This document shows positions 31,640 to 39,731 of a stretch of DNA of 64,000 nucleotides, in pieces. The notes under the pieces are model-generated. The model saw only the letters and a program-made list of their open reading frames with translations. It did no database searches and was not told the origin of the DNA. The translations under genes were made by a program, and so were the position numbers. How positions within the stretch are numbered: the stretch's first letter is position 1; each line of letters starts with the position of its first letter. This DNA comes from Acidobacteriota bacterium (lineage in GTDB: Bacteria > Acidobacteriota > Terriglobia > Terriglobales > Acidobacteriaceae), in the NCBI GenBank assembly GCA_021792135.1, contig JAJYVF010000008.1, forward strand, positions 1 to 64,000, given 5' to 3'.

Positions 31640-33729
31640 GCACAGTGGCGATTCCGCTTGCGGGCGGTGGCGGGGGAGCGAAGATGCTGCGCAGCCTGGC
31701 GTTGCCGGTGGCGGCGATCAGCGTGATTTTCGTGATGCTGGTGCCGGTGCCGGCCTTTGTCATGGATATGCTGCTGGCCTGTTCGATGGCGGCATCGATT
31801 CTGGTGTTTCTGTCGGCTGTGCAGCTGCGGCGGGCGGTTGAGTTTTCCGTTTTCCCCACGCTGCTGCTGCTGCTGACCCTCTTCCGGCTCTCGCTGAACA
31901 TCGCCTCCAGCCGCCGCATCCTGCTGCACGGCAACGAGGGGACGGCGGCGGCGGGCCGGGTGATCGAGGCTTTCGGGCAGTTTGTGGTGGGCGGCAACTA
32001 CGTCGTCGGATTCGTGCTCTTTCTGGCGCTGATTGCCATCCAGTTCCTGGTGGTGAGCCACGGGGCGGTGCGCACTGCCGAAGTGACGGCGCGCTTCACG
32101 CTCGACGCACTGCCCGGCAAGCAGATGGCCATCGACGCCGACATGAACGCGGGGCTGATCGACGAGGCCACGGCGAGGAAGCGGCGCCAGGCCATCGCCC
32201 AGGAGGCGGAGTTTTACGGCGCGATGGACGGGGCCGCGCGCTTCAACCAGCGCGATGCGCTGGCGACGATCCTCATTACGGCGATCAACATCGTCGCGGG
32301 GCTGCTGATCGGGACGCTGCAGCAGGGCATCGATCTCGGCGAGGCAGTGCGGACCTACACCATTCTGACCGTAGGCGATGGCCTGGTCACGATGATTCCC
32401 TCGCTGCTGGTTTCGGTGGCCGGAGGCATGGTGCTGACGCGCGCCTCGTCGGCCGGACAGCTGACCACGGAGCTGGGCACGCAGCTGCTGGGCAAGGGCA
32501 CCACGCTCTATGTCGCAAGCGGCGTGCTCGGCGCGCTGTGCCTGATTCCAGGGCTGCCGAAGCCGGCCTTTCTGCTGCCGGCCGTTGCCCTCGGATACCT
32601 GGGCTCACAGGTGTCGAAACGGGGCGAGCTGCCGGCGGGAGAAGCCGAAATCGCGAAGAAGACCGCGGAGAAGCCGGAGAACATGGCAGCGGCGCTGCGC
32701 CTCGACGACCTGAGTCTGGAGATCGGCTTTCAGCTCATTCCGCTCGTCGACGAGAAACAGGGCGGGCAGATGCTGGGGCGGGTGCGCACGCTGCGGCGGC
32801 ATCTGGCGACAGAGCTCGGCTTCCTCATCCCGCCGGTGCACATCTCGGACAATCTGCGGCTGAAGGCGCGGGAGTATGTGGTCGCGCTGCGCGGCGTGGA
32901 AATCGGGCGCTGGCAGACGGAAAGCAACTGCCTGCTGGCGGTGAGCGCCGACCCGAAGACGCGTCCGCTGCCGGGGAGAGAGACACGGGAGCCCGCTTAC
33001 GGCACGCCCGCCCGATGGATCCAGCCGGCGCTCGAGGATGAGGCGCTGGCGGCAGGCTACTCGGTGGTGGATCAGGGGACGGTGATTGGCACGCACCTGG
33101 CGGAGATGATCCGGCGGCACGCGCACGAGCTGCTGGGCCGGGCCGAGACGAAGCGGCTGCTGGACTCGCTCGGGGAGAGTCATCCGAAGCTGGTCGAGGA
33201 GCTGGTGCCGAAGATCCTCACTCTGGGCGAGGTGCAGCGCGTGCTGCAGCAGCTGCTGCGCGAGCGGGTCTCGATCCGCGACCTGGGCACGATCCTTGAG
33301 GCGCTGGTGGAGGCGGCGGCCCAGAGCCGGGCTCTGCCGCAGATGGTGGAGGCCGCCCGTCAGGCGCTGGGGCGCCGGCTGACGCAGCCTCTGCTGGAGG
33401 CCGACGGCAGCCTGCGGGTGATCGCCATGGATTCCGCGCTCGAGGAAGAGCTGATGGCCCTGGTCGCGCCGGAGTCCGGAGCGCGGCTGCTGACCGCAGG
33501 CGGCAATACGCCGGTGCTGCGGCGGGTCACCGATTCTTTGAGGAAGCTAATCGGTCCGGCGGGGTCTTCGGTCCGGCCCGTGCTTCTCTGTCCGAGTCCG
33601 GCGCGCTACTACCTGAAGCGGTGGCTGGAGCCGGCGCTGCCGATGCTGGCCGTGATCGCGCCGCCGGAGATTCCGCCGGAGGTGCCGGTGCGGGCGGCCG
33701 GGATCGTGCGGCAGAGTCAGCAGAGTTAG
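31636..33729 (+). CDS. flhA: Flagellar export gate protein FlhA
   Basis: A 697-residue protein of normal family length. The N-terminal half has about eight membrane segments and the FHIPEP-type signature region (FSVFPTLLLLLTLFRLSLNI, then FTLDALPGKQMAIDADMNAG and GAMDGAARFNQRDAL). The C-terminal cytosolic half (from about residue 345) forms the nonameric export ring binding chaperone-substrate complexes. The next gene is fliA; the flhF and flhG genes that usually lie between flhA and fliA are absent from the window. Confidence 0.97.
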   Translation: MSTVAIPLAGGGGGAKMLRSLALPVAAISVIFVMLVPVPAFVMDMLLACSMAASILVFLSAVQLRRAVEFSVFPTLLLLLTLFRLSLNIASSRRILLHGNEGTAAAGRVIEAFGQFVVGGNYVVGFVLFLALIAIQFLVVSHGAVRTAEVTARFTLDALPGKQMAIDADMNAGLIDEATARKRRQAIAQEAEFYGAMDGAARFNQRDALATILITAINIVAGLLIGTLQQGIDLGEAVRTYTILTVGDGLVTMIPSLLVSVAGGMVLTRASSAGQLTTELGTQLLGKGTTLYVASGVLGALCLIPGLPKPAFLLPAVALGYLGSQVSKRGELPAGEAEIAKKTAEKPENMAAALRLDDLSLEIGFQLIPLVDEKQGGQMLGRVRTLRRHLATELGFLIPPVHISDNLRLKAREYVVALRGVEIGRWQTESNCLLAVSADPKTRPLPGRETREPAYGTPARWIQPALEDEALAAGYSVVDQGTVIGTHLAEMIRRHAHELLGRAETKRLLDSLGESHPKLVEELVPKILTLGEVQRVLQQLLRERVSIRDLGTILEALVEAAAQSRALPQMVEAARQALGRRLTQPLLEADGSLRVIAMDSALEEELMALVAPESGARLLTAGGNTPVLRRVTDSLRKLIGPAGSSVRPVLLCPSPARYYLKRWLEPALPMLAVIAPPEIPPEVPVRAAGIVRQSQQS

Positions 33730-33741
33730 CGGGGGAAGGCG

Positions 33742-34548
33742 ATGGAGTATGCGGGGCAGGTGAGTCCGATGTCGCAGAGCTGGCGAAGGGCGTCCATTCC
33801 GGGGCAGGAGGAAACACCGGCTGCGGAGCTGCCGGCCAGCGACCAGGAGCGCGAGCATCTGATGCTCGAGCAGATGCCGGCGGTGCGCTGGATCGCCCGG
33901 CGCATCCACGAGCGGCTGCCCCAGCACGTCGATCTCGAAGACCTGGTCAGCGCCGGTACCCTGGGGCTGCTCGATGCTTTCCGCAAATACGATCCGGCGA
34001 AGAGGGTGCGGTTCCGCAGCTATGCGCAGTTCCGCATCCGCGGAGCGATTCTCGACAGCCTGAGGACGCTGGACTGGAGCCCCCGCGAGCTGCGCCGCAG
34101 GGGCCGGGCGGTGGAGGAGGCAATTCGGCGGCTGACGGCGCAATGCGGGCGGGCGCCCTCGGAGTCCGAGATTGCCGCGGAGATGGGTCTCGAACTGGAA
34201 GAGTACCAGCAACTGCTCGGCGAGCTGAAGGGGCTCGAGATCGGAACGCTGAACCTCGAGCGGTCGGAGGATTCGGGCGAGGAGGAACTGGCCTACATTC
34301 CCGGAAGCCCCGAGGATGATCCGCTTTATCGCTGCCTCAGAGGCGAGATGCGGGAGCGGCTGGCCGCGGCCGTCGACCGGCTGCCGGAGCGGGAGCGCCT
34401 GGTCGTGACTCTTTACTACTACGAAGAGATGACCATGAAAGAGATCGGGCTGGTGCTGGGCGTGGTCGAGTCGCGGGTTTCGCAGATCCACTCCTCGGCG
34501 GTGCTGCACCTGCGGGCGCGTCTGGCGGAGTTGGGAACAGGGCGGTGA
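33742..34548 (+). CDS. fliA: Flagellar sigma factor FliA (sigma-28)
   Basis: A 268-residue group 3 sigma factor. Region 2 reads PQHVDLEDLVSAGTLGLLDA and RVRFRSYAQFRIRGAILDSL with DWSPRELRR, typical of FliA/WhiG. Region 3 is RRLTAQCGRAPSESEIAAEM, and region 4 is LPERERLVVTLYYYEEMTMK and VVESRVSQIHSSAVLHLR. Predicted to read the TAAA-N15-GCCGATAA promoters; two such sites occur in this window, before cheY and before flgM. It follows flhA by 12 bases and precedes fliM by 6, so it is made with the export genes. The FlgM encoded at 42430 is its likely anti-sigma factor. Confidence 0.95.
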   Translation: MEYAGQVSPMSQSWRRASIPGQEETPAAELPASDQEREHLMLEQMPAVRWIARRIHERLPQHVDLEDLVSAGTLGLLDAFRKYDPAKRVRFRSYAQFRIRGAILDSLRTLDWSPRELRRRGRAVEEAIRRLTAQCGRAPSESEIAAEMGLELEEYQQLLGELKGLEIGTLNLERSEDSGEEELAYIPGSPEDDPLYRCLRGEMRERLAAAVDRLPERERLVVTLYYYEEMTMKEIGLVLGVVESRVSQIHSSAVLHLRARLAELGTGR

Positions 34549-34554
34549 CAGAGC

Positions 34555-35535
34555 ATGGAAAAGGAACTGGGTCAGGAGGAGATCGATGCGCTCTTTGCCG
34601 CGGCCAGAAAGCGCAGGCAGGCGGTTCCGGGAGAGAGCCGCAGCCGTGTTCTTCCCTGGAGCTTCGCGCGCTCCGGCCAGATCAGCAACGAGCAGCTGCG
34701 GGCCATCAGCATGCTCAACGATATCTTCGCCCGCAATCTGACCCACCATCTGGCCGCGTGGTTCCGCAGCCGCGTGCAGGTGAGCCTGGTTTCGGCCGAG
34801 CAGATTCCGTTCAGCGAGTATCTGCTGCGTATTCCGGAGCTGGCCTGGGTTGGCTCGGTGCGCCTGGAGCCGCTGCGCGCGGTGGCGGTGCTCGAGATGG
34901 ATCTGACTACGGCGCCTGCCATGATCGAGCTGCTGCTGGGCGGGGAAGGCAGGGCGGGCGAGCCACGCGAGCTGACCGACATCGAGGAGTCGATTCTGTC
35001 GGGGGTGGTGGAGGCGGTTTGCCGCGAGCTGACCACCGCGTGGCAGCCGGTGGGGCTGATTTTCAGCTTCGAAAAGCGGCAGTTGCAGACGCAGATTCCG
35101 CAGCTGATTCCCGTCTCGGAGAAGACCCTCTGCCTGAGCTTTGAACTGCGGCTCGCCGAGGTCAGCGGGCTGCTGAACCTCGCGTTTCCCGCGGTGGTTT
35201 CGAATACCATCCTGCGCCGCCTGGCTGGCGAGCGGACACGGCAGAGGCGCCACACCGAGGAGATCCGGCAGCGGCTGGGCGAACTGGTGCGCCGCTGCCG
35301 CACCCGGCTCGCGCTTGACCTGCCGCCGGTGCGCGTTCCGGCGGAGACGCTGGGCGGCCTGCATCCGGGCAGCATTCTGCGCCTGAACCTGCCGGCGCGC
35401 AGCGCAGCCTGGTTCCATGCCGGAGGGCTGGTGCTGTTTGAAGGGGCCCCGGTGGGCCAGGCAGATCGTCGGGCGGCTCACCTGCTGGTTCGCAGCGAGG
35501 CCGGCGGGCCCACGGGGGCCAAGGCAAAGGCATGA
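34555..35535 (+). CDS. fliM: Flagellar motor switch protein FliM
   Basis: A 326-residue C-ring protein. The N-terminal CheY-binding motif EEIDALFAAA is at the start, then a middle CheC-like domain (ARNLTHHLAAWFRSRVQVSL, IIELLLGG-like MIELLLGGEGR, LTDIEESIL), and a C-terminal SpoA domain (LVRRCRTRLALDLPPVRVPA, PGSILRLNLPARSAAWFHAG). The intact EIDALF motif predicts binding of CheY-P. It overlaps the second fliN-like gene by 4 bases. Confidence 0.95.
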   Translation: MEKELGQEEIDALFAAARKRRQAVPGESRSRVLPWSFARSGQISNEQLRAISMLNDIFARNLTHHLAAWFRSRVQVSLVSAEQIPFSEYLLRIPELAWVGSVRLEPLRAVAVLEMDLTTAPAMIELLLGGEGRAGEPRELTDIEESILSGVVEAVCRELTTAWQPVGLIFSFEKRQLQTQIPQLIPVSEKTLCLSFELRLAEVSGLLNLAFPAVVSNTILRRLAGERTRQRRHTEEIRQRLGELVRRCRTRLALDLPPVRVPAETLGGLHPGSILRLNLPARSAAWFHAGGLVLFEGAPVGQADRRAAHLLVRSEAGGPTGAKAKA

Positions 35536-36203
35536 ACGAGACGGCACGCTGGGTGGGCAGGCTGGAGGTGGAAATCGGCCGCGAGCTGGGGCAGGCGGTG
35601 GGTGTGTCTCCCGGCGGGGAACTGCCCGGGGAGGAGCGGAGTCTCGTCGATGCGCTCGAGCTTCCGGGGGCACGTCTTGCTCTGGCCGTCGACCGCGAGC
35701 AGCTGGCGGCTGTTCTGGTGGAAGGGCGGCTGATCGAGACGGCGCAGGGCGATGCCGAGACCGTGCGCGAGCTGTGGGCGGGGATCCTCTCGAGCGTGTG
35801 CGCGCGGCTGGGAGGACGGCTGGCGGATGACGGGGACTGGTCGGAGAACATGCAGCCCTGTTCTCTGCGCATGGGTACGGCGTCGATGCGGATGGGCGTG
35901 GCCGTGGACTCCGCAGCGCTGAGCGAGGAGCCTGGCCTGCCGGGCGGGAATTACGATCTGCTGCTCGACGTGGAGCTGGACACCTCGGTGCGCTTCGGAT
36001 CGCGGGAGATGGAGCTGGGCGAGCTGCTCGATCTGGGGCCGGGGGACGTGGTGGAGCTGGACCGGCAGGTCTCGGATCCGGTGGATCTGATCGTCGGGGA
36101 CAAGATCATCGCCCGGGGCGAGGTGGTGCTGGTGGACGGCAATTTCGGGCTGCGGGTGACCGAGGTGGCGGAGCCGATGCGGCGGCTGGAGAGCATTCGA
36201 TGA
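35532..36203 (+). CDS. FliN-like motor switch protein with N-terminal extension (second SpoA protein)
   Basis: A 223-residue protein. Residues about 1-145 are a mixed segment resembling a degenerate CheC/FliM middle domain (DALELPGARLALAVDREQLA, ETVRELWAGILSSVC). Residues about 146-223 form a SpoA domain (LLDVELDTSVRFGSREMELG, LLDLGPGDVVELDRQVSDPV, GDKIIARGEVVLVDGNFGLR), closer to classical FliN than the first copy at 28131. This larger protein probably is the true C-ring FliN, or acts with it. It overlaps fliM by 4 bases and the zinc/MshEN protein by 4 bases, so all three are coupled. Confidence 0.85.
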   Translation: MNETARWVGRLEVEIGRELGQAVGVSPGGELPGEERSLVDALELPGARLALAVDREQLAAVLVEGRLIETAQGDAETVRELWAGILSSVCARLGGRLADDGDWSENMQPCSLRMGTASMRMGVAVDSAALSEEPGLPGGNYDLLLDVELDTSVRFGSREMELGELLDLGPGDVVELDRQVSDPVDLIVGDKIIARGEVVLVDGNFGLRVTEVAEPMRRLESIR

Positions 36204-37114
36204 ACGCTTCCGTGCGGCCGGCGGCCGGCCCGGATCAGGAGAAGGCGCTGCATGCGGGCCGCCGTGTCATTTCGACCTGCGCGAATCCCCGCTGCGCGAC
36301 CGGATGGATCCGACTGTGGCGGAGCCGTCGCGTTCCGGCCTTCGAGGGGCGCTGGGCCTGTTCGGCCGGGTGCATGGAACAGGTGGTGGCGGCGGCGGTG
36401 CGCCGCGAACTGGAGGGCCGCGATGCCGGCGCGCATCTTCATCGCGTGCCTCTGGGGCTGCTGCTGGTCGAACAGGGGCGGATCTCCCCGGAACAGCTGC
36501 GGCAGGCACTGGCCGAGCAGCGGGATGCCGCCAGGAGGCAGGACGGCGCGGCTCTGCCGCTGGGGCAGTGGCTGGTGCGCAGCGGGGTGCTGAGTGAGAC
36601 GGCGCTGACCCGCGCGCTGGGCGCGCAGTGGAGCGCTCCCGTCTTTGCCCTCGGTGACAGCCGGCCGGAAGAGCTGGCCTCGGCGCTGCCGGCATTCTTT
36701 TCCGAGACGCTGGGCGCGCTGCCGGTGCGGCTCGCCGGCGACAGCATGCTGTATGTGGCGTGGCCGGGACGGATTGACCGCACCCTGGCCTATGCACTCG
36801 AGGGGATCTGCGGGCTGCGGGTCAGCTCGGGCATCGCGCGCGATTCCGAGTTGCGGGTGGCGCAGACGCGGTATCTGGCCGCGAAGGCCCCACGCACACG
36901 GCTGCTGGAGGCAGCGAGTGCGAGCGTGCTGGCGCGGGCTCTGGCGCGGCTCATCGAAACCGAAAAGCCGGCCGAGGCGCGGCTGCGGCGCATTCACCGC
37001 TGGTGGTGGCTGCGCCTCTGGCGCCGCCTGCCGGCCCCCTCCGGACTGCCCCTGCCGGGCGAGGTGGAAGATGTGCTCTGCACCGAGGGCCACGAATTCC
37101 GCCGGCCGGATTAG
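36200..37114 (+). CDS. Zinc-cluster/MshEN-domain protein in the motor switch operon
   Basis: A 304-residue protein. Residues 27-58 hold four Cys (27, 32, 54, 58) likely to bind zinc (CANPRC and CSAGC). Residues about 82-230 match the N-terminal domain of GspE/PilB/MshE ATPases (MshEN) without any ATPase: two copies of the LG-x2-L-V-x2-G-x5-L-x3-L-x2-Q pattern lie at about 85-107 (LGLLLVEQGRISPEQLRQAL) and 121-143 (LGQWLVRSGVLSETALTRAL). In c-di-GMP-binding MshEN the residue before each LG is Arg; here it is Pro, so binding is doubtful. The gene overlaps the upstream fliN-like gene by 4 bases; a sigma-28 promoter for cheY begins at its stop. I do not know it as a standard flagellar protein. 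Confidence 0.78.
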   Translation: MNASVRPAAGPDQEKALHAGRRVISTCANPRCATGWIRLWRSRRVPAFEGRWACSAGCMEQVVAAAVRRELEGRDAGAHLHRVPLGLLLVEQGRISPEQLRQALAEQRDAARRQDGAALPLGQWLVRSGVLSETALTRALGAQWSAPVFALGDSRPEELASALPAFFSETLGALPVRLAGDSMLYVAWPGRIDRTLAYALEGICGLRVSSGIARDSELRVAQTRYLAAKAPRTRLLEAASASVLARALARLIETEKPAEARLRRIHRWWWLRLWRRLPAPSGLPLPGEVEDVLCTEGHEFRRPD

Positions 37115-37138
37115 AGAGAATTCCGCATCCGCCGATAA
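37112..37138 (+). promoter_or_regulatory. Sigma-28 (FliA) promoter before cheY-cheX
   Basis: TAGA (37112-37115), a 15-base spacer, then GCCGATAA (37131-37138). The classical sigma-28 consensus is TAAA-N15-GCCGATAA, so the -10 box is perfect and the -35 has one change. It overlaps the stop codon of the upstream MshEN gene and lies 23 bases before the cheY ATG. A FliA gene in the same cluster supports it. Confidence 0.82.
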
Positions 37139-37161
37139 GGAACTCAGCAGATGGAGGCGCG

Positions 37162-37545
37162 ATGTCCGGAATCAGGGTACTGATCGTCGATGACTCGTCG
37201 GTGATGCGCAAGATTGTCGAGCGGGCTCTGCGCCAGGCGGGGCTGAATCTGGTCAAAGTGCTGGAGGCGGGCAGCGGCTGCGAAGGACTGGCGGCGCTGG
37301 GCCGGGAGTGCGTCGACCTGATCGTTTCCGATATCAATATGCCGGCCATGGACGGCCTCGAATTGCTGCGCCAGATTCAGGCGCAGTCGCTGGCGCCCGG
37401 CGTGCCCGTGGTCATGATCACCACCGAAAGCGGAGAGGAGCACGTGCGCGAGGCGCTGGCGGCCGGCGCTCAGGGGTATATCCGCAAGCCGTTTACCCCG
37501 GATCAGGTGCGGGACCGCGTGCTGCCCCTGCTGGTTCCGGCGTAG
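37162..37545 (+). CDS. cheY: Stand-alone CheY-type response regulator
   Basis: A 127-residue single-domain receiver: acidic pair in VLIVDDSSVMRKIV, phospho-acceptor Asp in LIVSDINMPAMDGLELL, Thr in VVMITTESGEEHV and Lys in YIRKPFTPDQ. No output domain. ATG preceded by ATGGAGGCGCG. A sigma-28 promoter stands 23 bases upstream, so it is expected to be a late flagellar gene. CheY-P should bind the EIDALF motif of the nearby FliM, and cheX follows by 75 bases. Confidence 0.95.
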   Translation: MSGIRVLIVDDSSVMRKIVERALRQAGLNLVKVLEAGSGCEGLAALGRECVDLIVSDINMPAMDGLELLRQIQAQSLAPGVPVVMITTESGEEHVREALAAGAQGYIRKPFTPDQVRDRVLPLLVPA

Positions 37546-37620
37546 GCGCACGGGAACAGGCATAAGCCGCAGCGCAAACCATGGCTCGGTCACCGGGCAG
37601 GGCCGGAGGAGAGATCCTGT

Positions 37621-38106
37621 ATGACGGCAGTTGCAGCAACGCCCGCGCGGATGGCGCGGCTCGAGGAGAATCTGGACCGGGCGGCGGATGAAGTCTTCAG
37701 CACCATGATGGGTGTCCGCTGCCTGCCGGTGCCGGATTCGGCAGACGCCGAGCGCGAGGTGCTCTCCGCGGTCATTGGACTGGCCGGCGCCATGAGCGGA
37801 TCCATGGTGCTGCACAGCGGAAGCCGTGCTGCGATGCGGATTGCGGAGCGGCTGACGGGCATCGAGCCCGGGGAAGTGGATGCCGTGGTGCGCGATGCGA
37901 TGGGCGAAGTCTGCAACATGGTGGCCGGAGCCTGGAAAGGTTTCGACGGGACGCTGGCCTGCGGGTGTCTGCTCTCAACGCCAACCGTGGTCTCCGGCAG
38001 CAGCTACGAGCTGTTCACGCAGCGCGCGCCGATCCGCATAGAACGCACCTACCGCTTCGAGGAGCGGACCATCACCTTCAGCATCTGCTGCGAGTTCTCT
38101 TCCTGA
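37621..38106 (+). CDS. cheX: CheX-type CheY-P phosphatase
   Basis: A 161-residue protein of the CheC/CheX/FliY phosphatase family. The family's E-x2-N active site is in DAMGEVCNMVAGAWKG. It resembles CheX: one copy of the motif, a leading long helix (MARLEENLDRAADEVFSTMM) and ending in YRFEERTITFSICCEF. Predicted to remove phosphate from CheY. ATG at 37621 preceded by GGAGGAGAG. It is downstream of cheY, likely in the same transcript; a repeated candidate operon-head motif overlaps its stop and precedes flgF. Confidence 0.86.
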   Translation: MTAVAATPARMARLEENLDRAADEVFSTMMGVRCLPVPDSADAEREVLSAVIGLAGAMSGSMVLHSGSRAAMRIAERLTGIEPGEVDAVVRDAMGEVCNMVAGAWKGFDGTLACGCLLSTPTVVSGSSYELFTQRAPIRIERTYRFEERTITFSICCEFSS

Positions 38107-38120
38107 GTCCCCTCTAATCT
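38103..38120 (+). promoter_or_regulatory. Candidate operon-head motif before flgF (copy 2)
   Basis: CTGAGTCCCCTCTAATCT, matching 16 of 18 bases of the copy at 28062-28079. It overlaps the last codon and stop of cheX and lies 57 bases before the GTG start of flgF. It is offered as a possible shared promoter or activator site, not established. Confidence 0.3.
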
Positions 38121-38177
38121 CTGTTCCTCTTTCCTGGCTCTTCTTCTGCACACGGTTCCATGGCAGGAGGCGGAGCG

Positions 38178-38915
38178 GTGGACAGCGGTTATTACGCGGC
38201 GTTTTCCGGATTGCTGGCGCGCAGTCAGGCGCTGGATATTGCCGCGGGCAATCTGGCCAATGCGGGCACGGCGGGTTATCGGGCGGAGCGCGACTACTTC
38301 CGCTCGGCGATTGTGGGGCCGGAGGCGCTTGCTTCGCAGCTCAACACCACAGTGAATGACTTCGGCGTCCTCGGCGGCAGCCGCCTCGATCTCGGTGAGG
38401 GGGCGCTGACGCCGACAGGCAATCCGCTCGATCTGGCGATCGAGGGTGACGGATTCTTCGCAGTCCAGACAAAGCAGGGCGTCCGCTACACGCGCGACGG
38501 GCAGTTCGAGCGCGCGCAGGACGGGACGCTGACCACCCAGGCCGGGGAGCCGGTGCTGGACGCGCGAAAGCAGCCGATCCGCGTACCCGCGGGCGAAATG
38601 GTCATCGGGTCGGACGGGGCCGTCTCCGTCAACGGTGCTCTGGCCGGCAAGATCGCCCTCTTCGGATTTGCCGCGGGTGCGGCGCTGAGCGCCGAAGGGG
38701 CCAACCGCTACGCGGCGGCGGCTGGGGCGCAGCCGGCTGCGGCATCGGGCACCATCCGTCAGGGAGCGATCGAGTCGTCGAATCAGGACGTGATCGGAGG
38801 CAGTCTGCAGCTCGTCCTCATGCAGCGCCAGGCGGAGATGATGCAGAAGGCGGTTTCCATCTTCTCGAACGATTTCGACAGGACAGCCAGCGAGGATCTG
38901 CCGCGCGTGCAGTAG
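38178..38915 (+). CDS. flgF: Flagellar basal-body rod protein FlgF
   Basis: A 245-residue rod protein. The N-terminal rod signature is ALDIAAGNLANAGTAGYRAER and the C-terminal helix is SNQDVIGGSLQLVLMQRQAE. FlgF forms the proximal rod with FlgB and FlgC. The start is placed at GTG 38178 (DSGYYAAFSGL), because AGGAGG at 38165-38170 is correctly spaced and the protein then begins like other FlgF proteins; the ATG at 38160 would add six residues and has no Shine-Dalgarno. flgG follows after 19 bases. Confidence 0.92.
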   Translation: MDSGYYAAFSGLLARSQALDIAAGNLANAGTAGYRAERDYFRSAIVGPEALASQLNTTVNDFGVLGGSRLDLGEGALTPTGNPLDLAIEGDGFFAVQTKQGVRYTRDGQFERAQDGTLTTQAGEPVLDARKQPIRVPAGEMVIGSDGAVSVNGALAGKIALFGFAAGAALSAEGANRYAAAAGAQPAAASGTIRQGAIESSNQDVIGGSLQLVLMQRQAEMMQKAVSIFSNDFDRTASEDLPRVQ

Positions 38916-38934
38916 GGCGGCCGAAGGAGGAGAC

Positions 38935-39723
38935 GTGATTCGAGCTTTGTATACGGCGGCCAGCGGCATGAGCGCGCAGCAGCTGAACCTGGACACGATT
39001 GCCAACAACCTGGCGAATTCCTCGACCGTGGGCTTTCGCCAGCGGCAGCTGCAGTTTCAGGACATGATTTACCAGAACCTGGTAACCCCGGGCGCGGCGC
39101 AGAGCCAGGAAACCGTCTCCGCCGGTTTGCAGATCGGTCTGGGAACCAAATCGGCGGCGACCGAGCTGATCATGACCCAGGGTGATCTGAACCAGACCAA
39201 TAACCCGCTCGATCTGGCCATCCAGGGCACCGGCTTCTTTCAGGTGTCGCGGCCGGACGGCACGCTGGCCTATACCCGGGCGGGAAACTTCTACCTTAAC
39301 AATCAGGGGACGCTGGTAGATGCGCAGGGCGATCCGCTGGTGCCGAACATCACCATACCGGCCAACGCCACGGCGGTGACCATTACGCAGTACGGCGTCG
39401 TCAATGCCACGCTGCCCGGGCAGCAAAACCCGGCGCAGCTGGGGCAGATCCAGCTGGCGACCTTCGTCAATCCCGGGGGCCTCGAAAGCGTGGGCTCGAA
39501 TCTGTACACCGCTACGCTTTCGTCGGGGGATCCGGTGCTGGGGAATCCCGGTGGGACCGAAGGTCTGGGCACGCTGCAGCAGGGTTACCTCGAGAACTCC
39601 AACGTGGATGTGGTTGGCGCCTTTGTGCAGATGGTGCTGGCGCAGCGCGCCTACGAGAGCAACTCGAAGGTCATCCGCGCCGCCGACGACATGTACAGCC
39701 AGGTCAACAATATGGCCCGGTAA
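38935..39723 (+). CDS. flgG: Flagellar distal rod protein FlgG
   Basis: A 262-residue protein: MIRALYTAASGMSAQQLNLD then TIANNLANSSTVGFRQRQLQ with the family rod motif, a middle domain with NPLDLAIQGTGFFQVSRPDG, and C-terminal ENSNVDVVGAFVQMVLAQRA plus YESNSKVIRAADDMYSQVNN. GTG start with AAGGAGGAGAC before it. Length is typical. The flgA-like gene follows after 8 bases. Confidence 0.97.
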   Translation: MIRALYTAASGMSAQQLNLDTIANNLANSSTVGFRQRQLQFQDMIYQNLVTPGAAQSQETVSAGLQIGLGTKSAATELIMTQGDLNQTNNPLDLAIQGTGFFQVSRPDGTLAYTRAGNFYLNNQGTLVDAQGDPLVPNITIPANATAVTITQYGVVNATLPGQQNPAQLGQIQLATFVNPGGLESVGSNLYTATLSSGDPVLGNPGGTEGLGTLQQGYLENSNVDVVGAFVQMVLAQRAYESNSKVIRAADDMYSQVNNMAR

Positions 39724-39731
39724 GGAGCCGC

